Source: Xylanibacter muris (lineage in GTDB: Bacteria; Bacteroidota; Bacteroidia; Bacteroidales; Bacteroidaceae). From it: DNA of 64,000 nucleotides. Where the stretch lies: contig NZ_JABKKF010000006.1 in assembly GCF_013166605.1 (NCBI RefSeq), positions 62,001-126,000 of the forward strand. The letters run 5' to 3'. The translations under genes were made by a program, and so were the position numbers. The notes beneath the pieces are model-generated. The model was not told the origin of the DNA. It searched no databases and saw only the letters and a list, made by a program, of their open reading frames with translations. Below, piece by piece: positions 33,229 to 41,378 of this stretch (positions within the stretch are counted from its first letter, which is position 1; each line of letters begins with the position of its first letter).

Positions 33229-33517
33229 ATAAATAAGGTATTACATTGTGATTGTTATCCGGCTTCACGGACAGTTCCACCTGTCCGGCATGGTCTATCT
33301 CCATCCGGCTGCCGTCATTCCTGCCGATGTCATAGACGGCTTTGCCGAAGGTGTAGAGGGCAAGCGCGGCGAATGCGGCGAGCATCGCCAGCACAATGCG
33401 CCTGCGTGTCTTCGGCGGCAAGCCGTCCAGATAGCCCTTGAGCCTTGCCACCAGCATTTTCTTTTTGTCGTGGAGTTTCCAATAGGCTCTCCACAGTGAT
33501 TTTCCGATTCCTTTCAT
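33209..33517 (-). CDS. traL: conjugative transposon protein TraL (DUF3989)
   Basis: A 102-residue protein from the ATG at 33517 (upstream codons are a shadow of traK). A strongly basic N terminus (Lys-Lys-Lys, Arg-Arg-Arg), one membrane helix at about 42-62 and an acidic tail. Matches DUF3989/TraL in size and place. Overlaps traM by 20 bp and follows traK by 5 bp. Confidence 0.85.
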   Translation of the reverse strand: MKGIGKSLWRAYWKLHDKKKMLVARLKGYLDGLPPKTRRRIVLAMLAAFAALALYTFGKAVYDIGRNDGSRMEIDHAGQVELSVKPDNNHNVIPYLYGTDEE

Positions 33518-33522
33518 GCCTG

Positions 33523-34146
33523 TTACCTTTTGATGGTTTGTAAATCCTTGTTCTCGATGATGGTGAATCCCTCGATGGTGAAACCGTTGGGGTTGTCGTC
33601 CGAACGGGACGAGTTCAAGAGCCGGCACGTGGTCACGAGGCTGCGCTCGGTGACGTTGCTCTGACGGATGATCTTCTGCGTGGCGTAGGTCACGGCACGG
33701 TAGGGATAGCCGTTGAAGTCGCACACCACGCTGTCCACCTTCAGCACTTGGTTGATGTTCCCGGCGATGATGCGGTTGTAGTACCCCTTCTCGGCGAAGT
33801 CCGAATAGTAGTTATACACGCTCTTGTCCGCCAGCAGCAACGCACGCTTCACGTTGTGTTCTATTGCGCTCTTTTCGGGCGAGAGCGTGAAGAACAGCTC
33901 GTGGAAGCGGCGCACATGCTCCCTCGCTTCCGCCGGACGGTTCTGCGAGAGGTCCTGCGAGAGTGCCAGCATCAGCGACTTGCCGTTGTCCAGCACATAG
34001 ATCTTCTCACGCTGCCGCTCCGCGAAGCGGTAGGAACTCCACACGCTCCATACCGTTATCACGGCGCACAGCGAGAGGAAGACGATACCGAACAGGCGTA
34101 TCTGCCTGAACGATGATTCGATGTTTTTGAGTGACTTGAATTCCAT
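33523..34146 (-). CDS. traK: conjugative transposon protein TraK
   Basis: A 207-residue protein with Met-Glu-Phe-Lys-Ser-Leu-Lys-Asn-Ile-Glu-Ser-Ser-Phe at the start, one membrane helix at about 18-38 and a soluble domain containing Leu-Asp-Asn-Gly-Lys and Asn-Arg-Pro-Ala-Glu-Ala-Arg. This corresponds to TraK of CTnDOT, a VirB8-like inner-membrane channel part. Unlike most tra genes here it is separated from its upstream neighbour traJ by a 205-bp gap that carries a regular palindrome array. Confidence 0.88.
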   Translation of the reverse strand: MEFKSLKNIESSFRQIRLFGIVFLSLCAVITVWSVWSSYRFAERQREKIYVLDNGKSLMLALSQDLSQNRPAEAREHVRRFHELFFTLSPEKSAIEHNVKRALLLADKSVYNYYSDFAEKGYYNRIIAGNINQVLKVDSVVCDFNGYPYRAVTYATQKIIRQSNVTERSLVTTCRLLNSSRSDDNPNGFTIEGFTIIENKDLQTIKR

Positions 34147-34210
34147 TGTCTGATTTTATTTTTCGGTTCTTAATTCGTTATACAATAGGATTGGTATGCG
34201 GTCGTCTGCC

Positions 34211-34314
34211 ACATACGTATGTAACAGGTTGCCACATACGTATGTAATGAGCCGCTGCATACGTATGTAATAGGCTGCTACATACGTATGTCATGACAGG
34301 CGACATACGTATGT
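34211..34314. repeat. five 12-bp palindromes on an exact 23-bp period between traJ and traK
   Basis: ACATACGTATGT, or GCATACGTATGT for the third copy, starts at 34211, 34234, 34257, 34280 and 34303. Every step is exactly 23 bp. Spacers of 11 bp are G/C-rich and only loosely alike. The array fills most of the only large gap inside traG-traQ, so it would be part of the tra mRNA. It is not CRISPR-like: repeats are palindromic and spacers far too short. An array of binding sites on one DNA face, or a set of RNA hairpins, are the obvious readings. Confidence 0.9.
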
Positions 34315-34351
34315 TACTTTTAGGCGGATGCCTGTCCTGTAATTCATGCCT

Positions 34352-35356
34352 CTATTTCAGCAGTTTGCCGATGCGTCCCACCGCGTTGCCTGCGGTAGCA
34401 CCCGCCACGCTGCCCGCCATGCTTCCGGCGCGTCCAGCCATCTGGTTCACGTTGCGCCCGTAGCCGCCCATGCCCCCGGCTTGGATGATCCAGCCCGCCA
34501 CCGTCGGAATGGTGAAGTAGCCGATGATGCCGATAATCATGAACACGATATACACCCCGTCGCTGGAATCCAGCGAGAAGTTGGGGTCGGTCTGCATACG
34601 CTCGATGTCGCTCTGGAGCATCAACACCTGAATCTTGGCGAGTATGGTGCTGAATATGTCCGACACGGGCAGCCACAGATAGACTTGTATGTAGCGGCAT
34701 ATCCACTGCGTGAGCGTGCTTTGGAAGCCGTCCCACACCGATATGGCGAAGGCTATCGGACCGAGTATCGCCAGCACCACGAGGAAGAACGTGCGGATGG
34801 TGTCTATCACGAGGGCGGCGGCTTGGAACATCAGTTCCAGTATCTCGCGGAAGAAATCGCGGATGCCCTTCTTCATCTTGTACATCCCCCGGTCGATATA
34901 CATCCCCGCCATCGTCACCATGTCGGAGGGCGACCAGCCCAATTCCTCCAACTGTTTGTCAAACTCCTCGTTGGACACGAGGTAGGCGGTTTCGGGATTG
35001 CGCACCATCGCCTCGTATTCCAGCCTGTCCTTCTGCTCCCGGTACTTGTTCATGTCCAAAGTCTGCGTTTCGAGCAGTTTCGCCGTACCCTGCACGACGG
35101 GCGAGAGGACACTGTTTATCGTGCCGAGCACCACCGTAGGGAAGAACATGATGCACAGACCGACGGCAAAGGGACGGAGCATCGGGAAGACGTCTATCGG
35201 TTCGGCTCTCGCCAACGACTGCCATACCCGGTAGGCGACATAGAAGAGCGCGCCCAGCCCGGCGATGCCTTTCGCCACGCCCGCCATGTCAGCGCACAGC
35301 GGCATCATCTGCTCGTAGAGCGAGCGGAGAATCTGGTGAAGGTTGTCGAACTCCAT
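34352..35356 (-). CDS. traJ: conjugative transposon protein TraJ
   Basis: A 334-residue polytopic membrane protein (Met-Glu-Phe-Asp-Asn-Leu-His at the start) with about six hydrophobic segments, among them Ala-Gly-Leu-Gly-Ala-Leu-Phe-Tyr-Val and Ile-Val-Phe-Met-Ile-Ile-Gly-Ile-Ile-Gly, and a Gly/Ala-rich end. It matches TraJ of CTnDOT, a VirB6-like inner-membrane channel. Only 3 bp separate it from traI. Confidence 0.9.
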   Translation of the reverse strand: MEFDNLHQILRSLYEQMMPLCADMAGVAKGIAGLGALFYVAYRVWQSLARAEPIDVFPMLRPFAVGLCIMFFPTVVLGTINSVLSPVVQGTAKLLETQTLDMNKYREQKDRLEYEAMVRNPETAYLVSNEEFDKQLEELGWSPSDMVTMAGMYIDRGMYKMKKGIRDFFREILELMFQAAALVIDTIRTFFLVVLAILGPIAFAISVWDGFQSTLTQWICRYIQVYLWLPVSDIFSTILAKIQVLMLQSDIERMQTDPNFSLDSSDGVYIVFMIIGIIGYFTIPTVAGWIIQAGGMGGYGRNVNQMAGRAGSMAGSVAGATAGNAVGRIGKLLK

Positions 35357-35359
35357 AGG

Positions 35360-35989
35360 CTACCAGTATCTTTCGTTCATGCTCCCGTACAGCCCCATGA
35401 TGCGGTCGAGGTCGTTTTTCTTCTTTGCACGCAGGTAGCTCACGCTGATGTTCTTGTTGGTGTAGTAGCTCACGAGGTTGCGGTAACGCTTCATCTTGGA
35501 GTAGCAGCGTTCCACCACGTCCATGCGCTCCTTGTCCGTCATGGAGAGCGTGGTGATGTTCACCACGTTCTTCAGTTCCGTAAGCACGTCGTTGGATTCC
35601 TCCAGCAGCTTCGTGTAGCCGAAGGCGATGGCTCCGAGTTCCTCCACCGTGAAGTTGTCGTCGCGCAGCATCTTCTGGAAGCTGGTCACGTAGATGTCCG
35701 TGATGTCGCCCACCATCAGGATGGTCTGTTGCACCTTGCGGGCGTCCTTGACCAGATTGTTCACCGATTTGAGGGCGTCGTAATACTTCTTTCCCTGCTC
35801 GTAGATTTTCACCGTTTCCTGAAAGTTGTTCACCATGTTCGTGGCGGTCTTCGAGGTGTGGATGATGTTCTTCGAGGCGTTGATGATGCCCTGCGCCAGA
35901 TTGCCCGGATCGCTCACGACCCATTGGGCGGAAGCCCTGCCCGCGAAAAGCAGGCACAGGCAGATGGCGAATGTTATTCTTGTTCTCAT
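35360..35989 (-). CDS. traI: conjugative transposon protein TraI (DUF4141)
   Basis: A 209-residue protein taken from the ATG at 35989, which is followed by a signal peptide ending Ala-Ser-Ala-Gln. The mature part is helical (Asn-Leu-Ala-Gln-Gly-Ile-Ile-Asn-Ala-Ser; Val-Lys-Ile-Tyr-Glu-Gln-Gly-Lys-Lys-Tyr-Tyr), as in DUF4141/TraI proteins, which are VirB5-like periplasmic parts. Upstream reading in this frame is a shadow of the DUF3876 gene. Confidence 0.87.
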   Translation of the reverse strand: MRTRITFAICLCLLFAGRASAQWVVSDPGNLAQGIINASKNIIHTSKTATNMVNNFQETVKIYEQGKKYYDALKSVNNLVKDARKVQQTILMVGDITDIYVTSFQKMLRDDNFTVEELGAIAFGYTKLLEESNDVLTELKNVVNITTLSMTDKERMDVVERCYSKMKRYRNLVSYYTNKNISVSYLRAKKKNDLDRIMGLYGSMNERYW

Positions 35990-36012
35990 GTTTCTTTGGA
36001 TTTTAGCGGTTC

Positions 36013-36393
36013 TTATTTTTCTGCCGGAGTTTCCGGCTGCGGCTTCACACGCACGTAGTCCCCGTTCGGTGAGAAGGTCAGCACGTCGGTGGCTTCGTTG
36101 TACGCCACGTCGATGCGGAAGCCGGTGTTCATGAACAGGTTGCCGTTCTCCTCCTGCAAGAGGTAGGTTTCCGGTTTCAGCCTGCGGCGGATGCCGCTCC
36201 GTTTGAATACCGTCACCTTGTAGGCTTCGCCCTCCTTGTAGATAAGCACGTCGGGCTTGCCCTCCACGCTTTCCCAGTTCCCGCACAGCAGGTCGCGGCG
36301 GTTCTCCGCCACGTCGCAGGATTGCAGCACCATGACCGCCAATCCAATCAGACACTTGCTGACTTGCAGCATTTTCATTCTTGATATGCTCAT
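36013..36393 (-). CDS. DUF3876 lipoprotein (TraH-like position)
   Basis: A 126-residue protein with a lipoprotein signal ending Leu-Gln-Ser-Cys-Asp-Val, then a small beta domain with Leu-Leu-Cys-Gly-Asn-Trp-Glu-Ser-Val-Glu-Gly-Lys-Pro-Asp-Val-Leu-Ile-Tyr, typical of DUF3876. It occupies the place of traH between traG and traI of CTnDOT. Role in the mating apparatus is unknown. Confidence 0.75.
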   Translation of the reverse strand: MSISRMKMLQVSKCLIGLAVMVLQSCDVAENRRDLLCGNWESVEGKPDVLIYKEGEAYKVTVFKRSGIRRRLKPETYLLQEENGNLFMNTGFRIDVAYNEATDVLTFSPNGDYVRVKPQPETPAEK

Positions 36394-36442
36394 ACGCTTT
36401 TCTTTTTTCGTTGATAAATCTGTCTTACCGATTATTGATTAT

Positions 36443-38947
36443 TTACTGCTTGTTTCTCCGCCTTTCGGCAAGCTGCCGGATGGCGGCTTCGATGTCGCCG
36501 CCCAGCTGCTCCGCCAGACGGTACACCTCCACCTTTTCCGTTTCCTCGGTGGTGTACGCCAGATATTCCTCCGCGCTCACCTCGGTGGCATAGACCGCCG
36601 ACTGCGTGCCGCCCAAGCCTATCCACACCTCCTTGTAGAGCCGTGAGGGGTTGTTCGCCATGTTGATGGAGAGTATCTGCGACTTCTCCTTCTCCGTCAG
36701 TCCGAGCAACGCCTGAATCTGGTCGAACTTGTTCATGTACTTGCGCTGGTCGAGCAGGATTTTACAGTCCGAGTTGTTGATGATGCTCTCCTTGACGACG
36801 GGCGAGGATATGATGTCGTCCACTTCCTGCGTCACCACGATTGCCTCACCGAAATACTTGCGCACCGTCTTGTACATATAGCGCAGGTAATCAGCCATAT
36901 TTGCCAAAGAAAGAGCCTTCCAAGCCTCTTCCACGATAAGCTGTTTGCGCACGCCCTTCAACCGTCGCATCTTGTTGATGAAGGCTTCCATGATGATAAT
37001 GGTCACTACCGGGAACAGTTCGCGGTTGTCCTTTATCGAATCAATCTCGAAGACGATGAACCGTTTGCCCAGCAGGTCGATGTTCTCCGCCGAGTTGAGC
37101 AGGAAGTCGTAACGTCCGCCCCGGTAATACTGCCGCATGGTGGTGAGCATGTTGTCGATGTTGAAGTCTTCCTTCTCCACCTTGATGTCACGCTCCGCCA
37201 GTTCCCTGCGGTAGTCGTCGCGCATGTACTCGTAGAAGGTGTTGAACGAGGGGACGATGCTCCGGTCAGCCCTGATGCGCTCGATGTAGGCACTCACGGC
37301 ACTGCCCAATTCCCCGCTTTCGGTTTTCGTCACCTTGTCGTCCTCCGACTTCCAGAGCGTCAGCAGCAGCGTCTTGATGCTGTCCTTCTTCTCCACGTCG
37401 AACACGTAGTCGTCGGTATAGAACGGGTTGAAGCTGATGGGCTTCTCCTCCGTGTAGGTGAAATACACGCCGTCAGCACCGCCCGTCTTGCGCCGTATCA
37501 TCTCGCATAGCCCCTGATAGGAGTTTCCCGTGTCCACCAATACCACGTGCGCGCCCTGTTCGTAGTATTGGCGCACCAAGTGGTTCATGAAGAACGATTT
37601 GCCGCTGCCCGAAGGACCTAATACGAACTTGTTGCGGTTCGTGGTAATGCCCCGCTTCATCGGCAGGTCTGAAATGTCGAGGTGCAGCGGTTTTCCCGTG
37701 AGCCTGTCCACCATCTTGATGCCGAAGGGCGAGAGCGAGCTGCGGTAGTTGGTTTCCTCCGTGAACAGGCACACCGCCTGTTCGATGAAGGTGTGGAAAC
37801 TCTCTTCCGCCGGGAAGTCCGCAGCATTGCCGGGCATCGCCGCCCAATAAAGTGTCGGGCAGTCGATGGTGTTGTGGCGAGGCACGCACTCCATGCTTGC
37901 CAGCTGGCTGCCCACGTCGTTCTTTATGTGCTTCAGCTCTTCCGTGTCGTCGCTCCACGCCATGACGTTGAAGTGCGCCCGCACCGAGGTCAGCCCGTAT
38001 GAGTGCGCCTCGTTCAGGTAGCGGTCTATCCACTCGCGGTTGATACTGTTGCTCCTCGAATAGCGCGAGAGCGACTGCATATTCCTTGCGGACTTCTCGA
38101 ATTTTTGAAGGTTCTCCTCGCTGTTGTCGATAATCACGTACTGGTTGTAGATGTGGTTGCAGGAGAGCAGCAGCCCCACAGGGGAGGCGAAGGAGAGGCG
38201 GCAGTCCGAGCGGTCGGTGGAGAGTTTTTCATACCGGGTGTCGGTAGCCACCGTGCCGGGAAGGTCTTCCGCGTCGGACAGGGTGTGCAGGCACAGGCGG
38301 TTGTCTCCGATGCGCATCTCCCTTGCCGAGAGGTCGATGTCCTGCAACGTGGCGTCGCCTTCGGGCATGAGCGAGAAATAACGCTCTATCAGTCCGGCTT
38401 TGCCGTCCGTCCCCACTATCTCGTCGGTGGAGAGGCGTCGCAGCCTGACGAAGCCGCTGTCGTTGATGATGCGCTCGAACTGTTCCGCAGCCTCCATGAA
38501 CTTCGCGGCGGTTTCCTTGTCCAGTTCCTTCGGAATGATATGCCCCCGGCACAGCGTGCTGAAATTGCTCTGCATCCGGTTACGCTCCTTCGTCGTCTTG
38601 GTCAGGTAGAGGTAGCACGTGTGCTTCAGGTACGGACGCTCGTTGAAGTGACGCTCGAAGCTCCGTGAGAGGAAACTCATGTCCTCCTTTTGCAACTCCG
38701 GTCTGTACTTCTCCTTGATGAACCAGTCCTGCTTGTGGACGACGGAGAAGTCCGGCAGCACCTTGATCGCCTTGCACCAGCAGCCGTGTATCGCCTCGTA
38801 CTCCGCACCCGTCACGGTATAAAGCTCCGGCAGCTCCACCTCGAAAGCCACCGTGATGTCGGCATCTTTGGAGATGATGCAACCTTGCTCCACCGCCAAT
38901 AGCGGGAACTTGTTTTCCAGTGTTGTCATTTTGGATGTATTCCTCAT
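36443..38947 (-). CDS. traG: TraG, VirB4-like conjugation ATPase
   Basis: An 834-residue ATPase taken from the ATG at 38947, which overlaps the traF stop (ATGA). Walker A Gly-Pro-Ser-Gly-Ser-Gly-Lys-Ser is at about 444-451. A Walker B region (Gln-Leu-Ile-Val-Glu-Glu-Ala-Trp) and Thr-Gln-Glu-Val-Asp-Asp-Ile follow at about 690-740. The N-terminal half matches VirB4/TraC-type proteins. It powers assembly of the channel at the inner membrane. This TraG (VirB4 type) should not be confused with the VirD4-type coupling protein encoded by mobC. Confidence 0.93.
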   Translation of the reverse strand: MRNTSKMTTLENKFPLLAVEQGCIISKDADITVAFEVELPELYTVTGAEYEAIHGCWCKAIKVLPDFSVVHKQDWFIKEKYRPELQKEDMSFLSRSFERHFNERPYLKHTCYLYLTKTTKERNRMQSNFSTLCRGHIIPKELDKETAAKFMEAAEQFERIINDSGFVRLRRLSTDEIVGTDGKAGLIERYFSLMPEGDATLQDIDLSAREMRIGDNRLCLHTLSDAEDLPGTVATDTRYEKLSTDRSDCRLSFASPVGLLLSCNHIYNQYVIIDNSEENLQKFEKSARNMQSLSRYSRSNSINREWIDRYLNEAHSYGLTSVRAHFNVMAWSDDTEELKHIKNDVGSQLASMECVPRHNTIDCPTLYWAAMPGNAADFPAEESFHTFIEQAVCLFTEETNYRSSLSPFGIKMVDRLTGKPLHLDISDLPMKRGITTNRNKFVLGPSGSGKSFFMNHLVRQYYEQGAHVVLVDTGNSYQGLCEMIRRKTGGADGVYFTYTEEKPISFNPFYTDDYVFDVEKKDSIKTLLLTLWKSEDDKVTKTESGELGSAVSAYIERIRADRSIVPSFNTFYEYMRDDYRRELAERDIKVEKEDFNIDNMLTTMRQYYRGGRYDFLLNSAENIDLLGKRFIVFEIDSIKDNRELFPVVTIIIMEAFINKMRRLKGVRKQLIVEEAWKALSLANMADYLRYMYKTVRKYFGEAIVVTQEVDDIISSPVVKESIINNSDCKILLDQRKYMNKFDQIQALLGLTEKEKSQILSINMANNPSRLYKEVWIGLGGTQSAVYATEVSAEEYLAYTTEETEKVEVYRLAEQLGGDIEAAIRQLAERRRNKQ

Positions 38948-39276
38948 GTCGTTTCTTCCTTTCGTTTCCGTTTGAATAATCGGGTGATCCGCCGCCGGTT
39001 GATAAGGTATCGGGGATGGCTCCTTGTTGCCCCTAATTTCATAAGCCCGTGTTCGCCGTACCGGGCATTCAGCGCGAAGGTCTGCCATACGAGGACGGAA
39101 GACGATGCCACGCCGAAGCCGATACATACCCACTGGTCGATGCCGACCATGTAGAGGATGACGAACAGGACGAAGAGAGCCAGCAGACCTCCGCAGAAGA
39201 TGAAGAGGTACTGAGCCTTCAAGCCCTTGAACTCTACCGGGCGGCCGATACCCTTGTTTATCGGGTATTCAGCCAT
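38944..39276 (-). CDS. traF: conjugative transposon protein TraF (DUF4133)
   Basis: A 110-residue protein from the ATG at 39276 (Met-Ala-Glu-Tyr-Pro-Ile-Asn-Lys-Gly). Two membrane helices at about 22-65, and a C terminus with Tyr-Leu-Ile-Asn-Arg-Arg-Arg followed by a Lys/Arg tail. DUF4133 family, VirB3-like by size and place next to the VirB4-like traG, with which it overlaps by 4 bp. Confidence 0.87.
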   Translation of the reverse strand: MAEYPINKGIGRPVEFKGLKAQYLFIFCGGLLALFVLFVILYMVGIDQWVCIGFGVASSSVLVWQTFALNARYGEHGLMKLGATRSHPRYLINRRRITRLFKRKRKEETT

Positions 39277-39286
39277 ACATCGTTTA

Positions 39287-39598
39287 TTAAAGGAAGAATG
39301 AACGCAGGATGGTGGCGGCGACAATCAGGAAGATGCACGCTCCGAACCACGAGGCGGCAGTCTTGGAGGTGTCGGGGTCGCCGGACGAGAATTTCCCGTA
39401 CACTTTCACGCCCCCGATAAGCCCGACTACCGCGCCGATGGCGTAGATGAGTTTCGTGCCGGGGTCGAAGTACGAACTCACCATAGAGGTGGCTTCGTTG
39501 ATGCCCGCGATGCCGTTTCCCTGCGCGAAGGCGGAGGCGGTTGCGGCAACCAGAAGTGCCGCAGAGAGGATAAGTTTCTGTCTGTTGTTCTTGTTCAT
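39287..39598 (-). CDS. traE: conjugative transposon protein TraE (DUF4134)
   Basis: A 103-residue protein: signal peptide (Ala-Ser-Ala-Phe-Ala-Gln), then two hydrophobic helices joined by Lys-Val-Tyr-Gly-Lys-Phe-Ser-Ser-Gly-Asp-Pro-Asp. This is the DUF4134/TraE pattern and is pilin-like (VirB2 position, next to VirB3-like TraF). It has a 199-bp upstream gap to traD holding the leader motif at 39667-39688, so it may have its own transcription or translation start. Confidence 0.87.
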   Translation of the reverse strand: MNKNNRQKLILSAALLVAATASAFAQGNGIAGINEATSMVSSYFDPGTKLIYAIGAVVGLIGGVKVYGKFSSGDPDTSKTAASWFGACIFLIVAATILRSFFL

Positions 39599-39666
39599 AA
39601 ACTGTTCTTGTTTTGTGCCGTCAAAAGGATGGATGGTCCTTTGTCGGGCGGTTGATACTCGGTTAC

Positions 39667-39688
39667 TTTACTTTGGTTTAGTGGGTTG
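39667..39688 (-). promoter_or_regulatory. leader motif upstream of traE
   Basis: Minus strand CAACCCACTAAACCAAAGTA then AA, near-identical to the traN leader at 31817-31840, but here about 70 bp before the start codon. The 39599-39797 gap otherwise shows no gene. Confidence 0.4.
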
Positions 39689-39797
39689 CCCGTTTGTTTC
39701 TACGGACTTGGGTGTGTCCGTTGCGAACCGGACGAGCCTTGCGCTTCCTCGCCGCATGGGTGTAATTTTACGTTTTCATTACCATTTCTTTTTTTCG

Positions 39798-40538
39798 TTA
39801 TACATAGTCGCGGATGTCAAACTCATCTATTTTGTCAGGAATCACGAATATCTTGTCTTTTTGCCGTGTCACGGTCATGTTTACCGTATCCACGAAGACA
39901 GCCATCGCTTTTGCAAGCCTGCCGCTCATCGCTTCATCGGTCAGGCTCTCCGTTATTCTGGAAAAAAGTTCCGTCCCGTCAAGTTCCGTCATGACCTTTC
40001 CAGCGTGTCGCATCTCCTCATCGGACGGCGTATCCTTCCGTATCGTCCGGACTGCCATGTCTATGTCCTCGAAGCTGCTTCCCGAAGCCTGCCCTTTGTC
40101 CGGTTCGTCATCGTCCGGCTCATCCTCCCCGTATTCCAGTTCCGAAGGCGGCATGCTCGTGAAGGTTTCATCGAGTTTCTCCTCCGGGACCTGTGCCGGG
40201 CGTGAGGCTATTTCCGTGTTTCCGTCGTCAAAAGTAGCCTCTTCCTCCGACAGCTCAATGCCTTTTTCCGAAGTGGCGGCTTCTTGCGCCGGTATGGCAG
40301 CGGTTGTCCGGGTTGGAGCCATTTTGAACTTGCTTTTACCGATGATGTCCGTTTCATCAGCCGGAATTCCCACAGATGCCGTTTCCGTTTTCTCCTCCTT
40401 CAATTCCAATGACTGCCACAATCCGGAAATACCTTTCAGGAAGCGGACGAATTTTGTTTCCATTATCCTGTCGGACAGGAGCATGAACAGAAACCATACG
40501 TTGCAGGCAACCGATACGGCTAAAAATACTTTTATCAT
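39798..40538 (-). CDS. traD: conjugative transposon protein TraD
   Basis: A 246-residue acidic protein with a hydrophobic N-terminal helix (about 3-22) that anchors it in the inner membrane, a Thr/Ala/Glu-rich low-complexity middle and a C-terminal helical part (Ser-Gly-Arg-Leu-Ala-Lys-Ala-Met). It lies between traC and traE as in CTnDOT; it overlaps traC by 4 bp. Function unknown. Confidence 0.8.
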   Translation of the reverse strand: MIKVFLAVSVACNVWFLFMLLSDRIMETKFVRFLKGISGLWQSLELKEEKTETASVGIPADETDIIGKSKFKMAPTRTTAAIPAQEAATSEKGIELSEEEATFDDGNTEIASRPAQVPEEKLDETFTSMPPSELEYGEDEPDDDEPDKGQASGSSFEDIDMAVRTIRKDTPSDEEMRHAGKVMTELDGTELFSRITESLTDEAMSGRLAKAMAVFVDTVNMTVTRQKDKIFVIPDKIDEFDIRDYV

Positions 40539-40897
40539 AGCCTTACTTTTTTAGCGTTTTCAATCTGTTCCGTGTACTGCGCCCCGTATTGCCGGAAGTG
40601 GTCACGGAGGATGTTGTCCACAAACTTGCCGATGCTCAACCCGTTACCCATACGGCTGGCAACGATGGCGACTTTCTCATGGATCTCGCGGCTGATGTAT
40701 ATACATTGCCGTGTCTTGATTTCCGATGCTTGCAGGAAGATGGAGATCGGCTTGATGCCGTCTTTGCCCTTGCGGAACACACCGCCGTCCGTTCCCTGAC
40801 CGCAGCCGGTTGTACACTTTGCTGCACGGGCAGCGGTTCTTTCACTCTTTCTTGTTTGCAGGCTGTCTGCCTGACTGTCGTTCATCTTTCTTTTCAT
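40535..40897 (-). CDS. traC: conjugative transposon protein TraC (DUF3408)
   Basis: A 120-residue protein with a basic low-complexity N terminus and a DUF3408 C-terminal half (Ile-Tyr-Ile-Ser-Arg-Glu-Ile-His-Glu-Lys; Gly-Lys-Phe-Val-Asp-Asn-Ile-Leu-Arg-Asp-His-Phe), a ribbon-helix-helix-like pattern that suggests DNA binding. TraB has the same domain, so the pair probably arose by duplication and may act with the ParA-like TraA. Confidence 0.85.
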   Translation of the reverse strand: MKRKMNDSQADSLQTRKSERTAARAAKCTTGCGQGTDGGVFRKGKDGIKPISIFLQASEIKTRQCIYISREIHEKVAIVASRMGNGLSIGKFVDNILRDHFRQYGAQYTEQIENAKKVRL

Positions 40898-40923
40898 GAT
40901 GTTCTTGTTGTTGATTAAACTGT

Positions 40924-41373
40924 TTATAAATTGTAGGATTCCATATGCTGCCGGAACGATTCCGCGATTTCTTCTTGGAACTGTGTGAAATGGTGTGTCA
41001 GCACGTTGTCAAGAAAACTGGCGATAGTCACCTCGTTGCCACCGATTACATGAAGCATCTTCTGTATGCGGTCGTGGTACTCCTTGCGGATATACACCTG
41101 TTTTCCGAGCCTTGCGGTGACGTTGGCTTCGCATACGAATGTGCCGTCATAATCGGTTTTCTCCGGCTTTCCATTCCTGCGCCTGCGTTCAGGTTCCTCT
41201 TTGGGACGGGAGGCAGGCGGAGGGATGACCGCCCGCATCCCGTCTTCCGGTGATGGAGCCTGCACGCTCCCGTCCGTGCTTCTTGCCTGCGGCGGTATGC
41301 TTGTATCATCCATGCGGAACGAATTGATTACGGCATCGCTGTCGATGTCCTCTATTCTTGCTTTCTTTGCCAT
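40924..41373 (-). CDS. traB: conjugative transposon protein TraB (DUF3408)
   Basis: A 149-residue protein: a Pro/Arg-rich N-terminal part and a DUF3408 end (Val-Tyr-Ile-Arg-Lys-Glu-Tyr-His-Asp-Arg; Phe-Leu-Asp-Asn-Val-Leu-Thr-His-His-Phe) parallel to that of TraC. It lies 5 bp after traA. A DNA-binding partner (ParB-like role) for the TraA ATPase is a reasonable inference. Confidence 0.85.
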   Translation of the reverse strand: MAKKARIEDIDSDAVINSFRMDDTSIPPQARSTDGSVQAPSPEDGMRAVIPPPASRPKEEPERRRRNGKPEKTDYDGTFVCEANVTARLGKQVYIRKEYHDRIQKMLHVIGGNEVTIASFLDNVLTHHFTQFQEEIAESFRQHMESYNL

Positions 41374-41378
41374 GACGT

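Noticed and set aside
34211..34314. Possible CRISPR array
   Set aside because: Repeats are 12-bp palindromes with 11-bp spacers, far too short, and no cas genes are present.
36443..38947. TraG as the coupling protein
   Set aside because: In this family TraG is VirB4-like; the YWFCY/VirD4-type coupling protein is the intron-split mobC.
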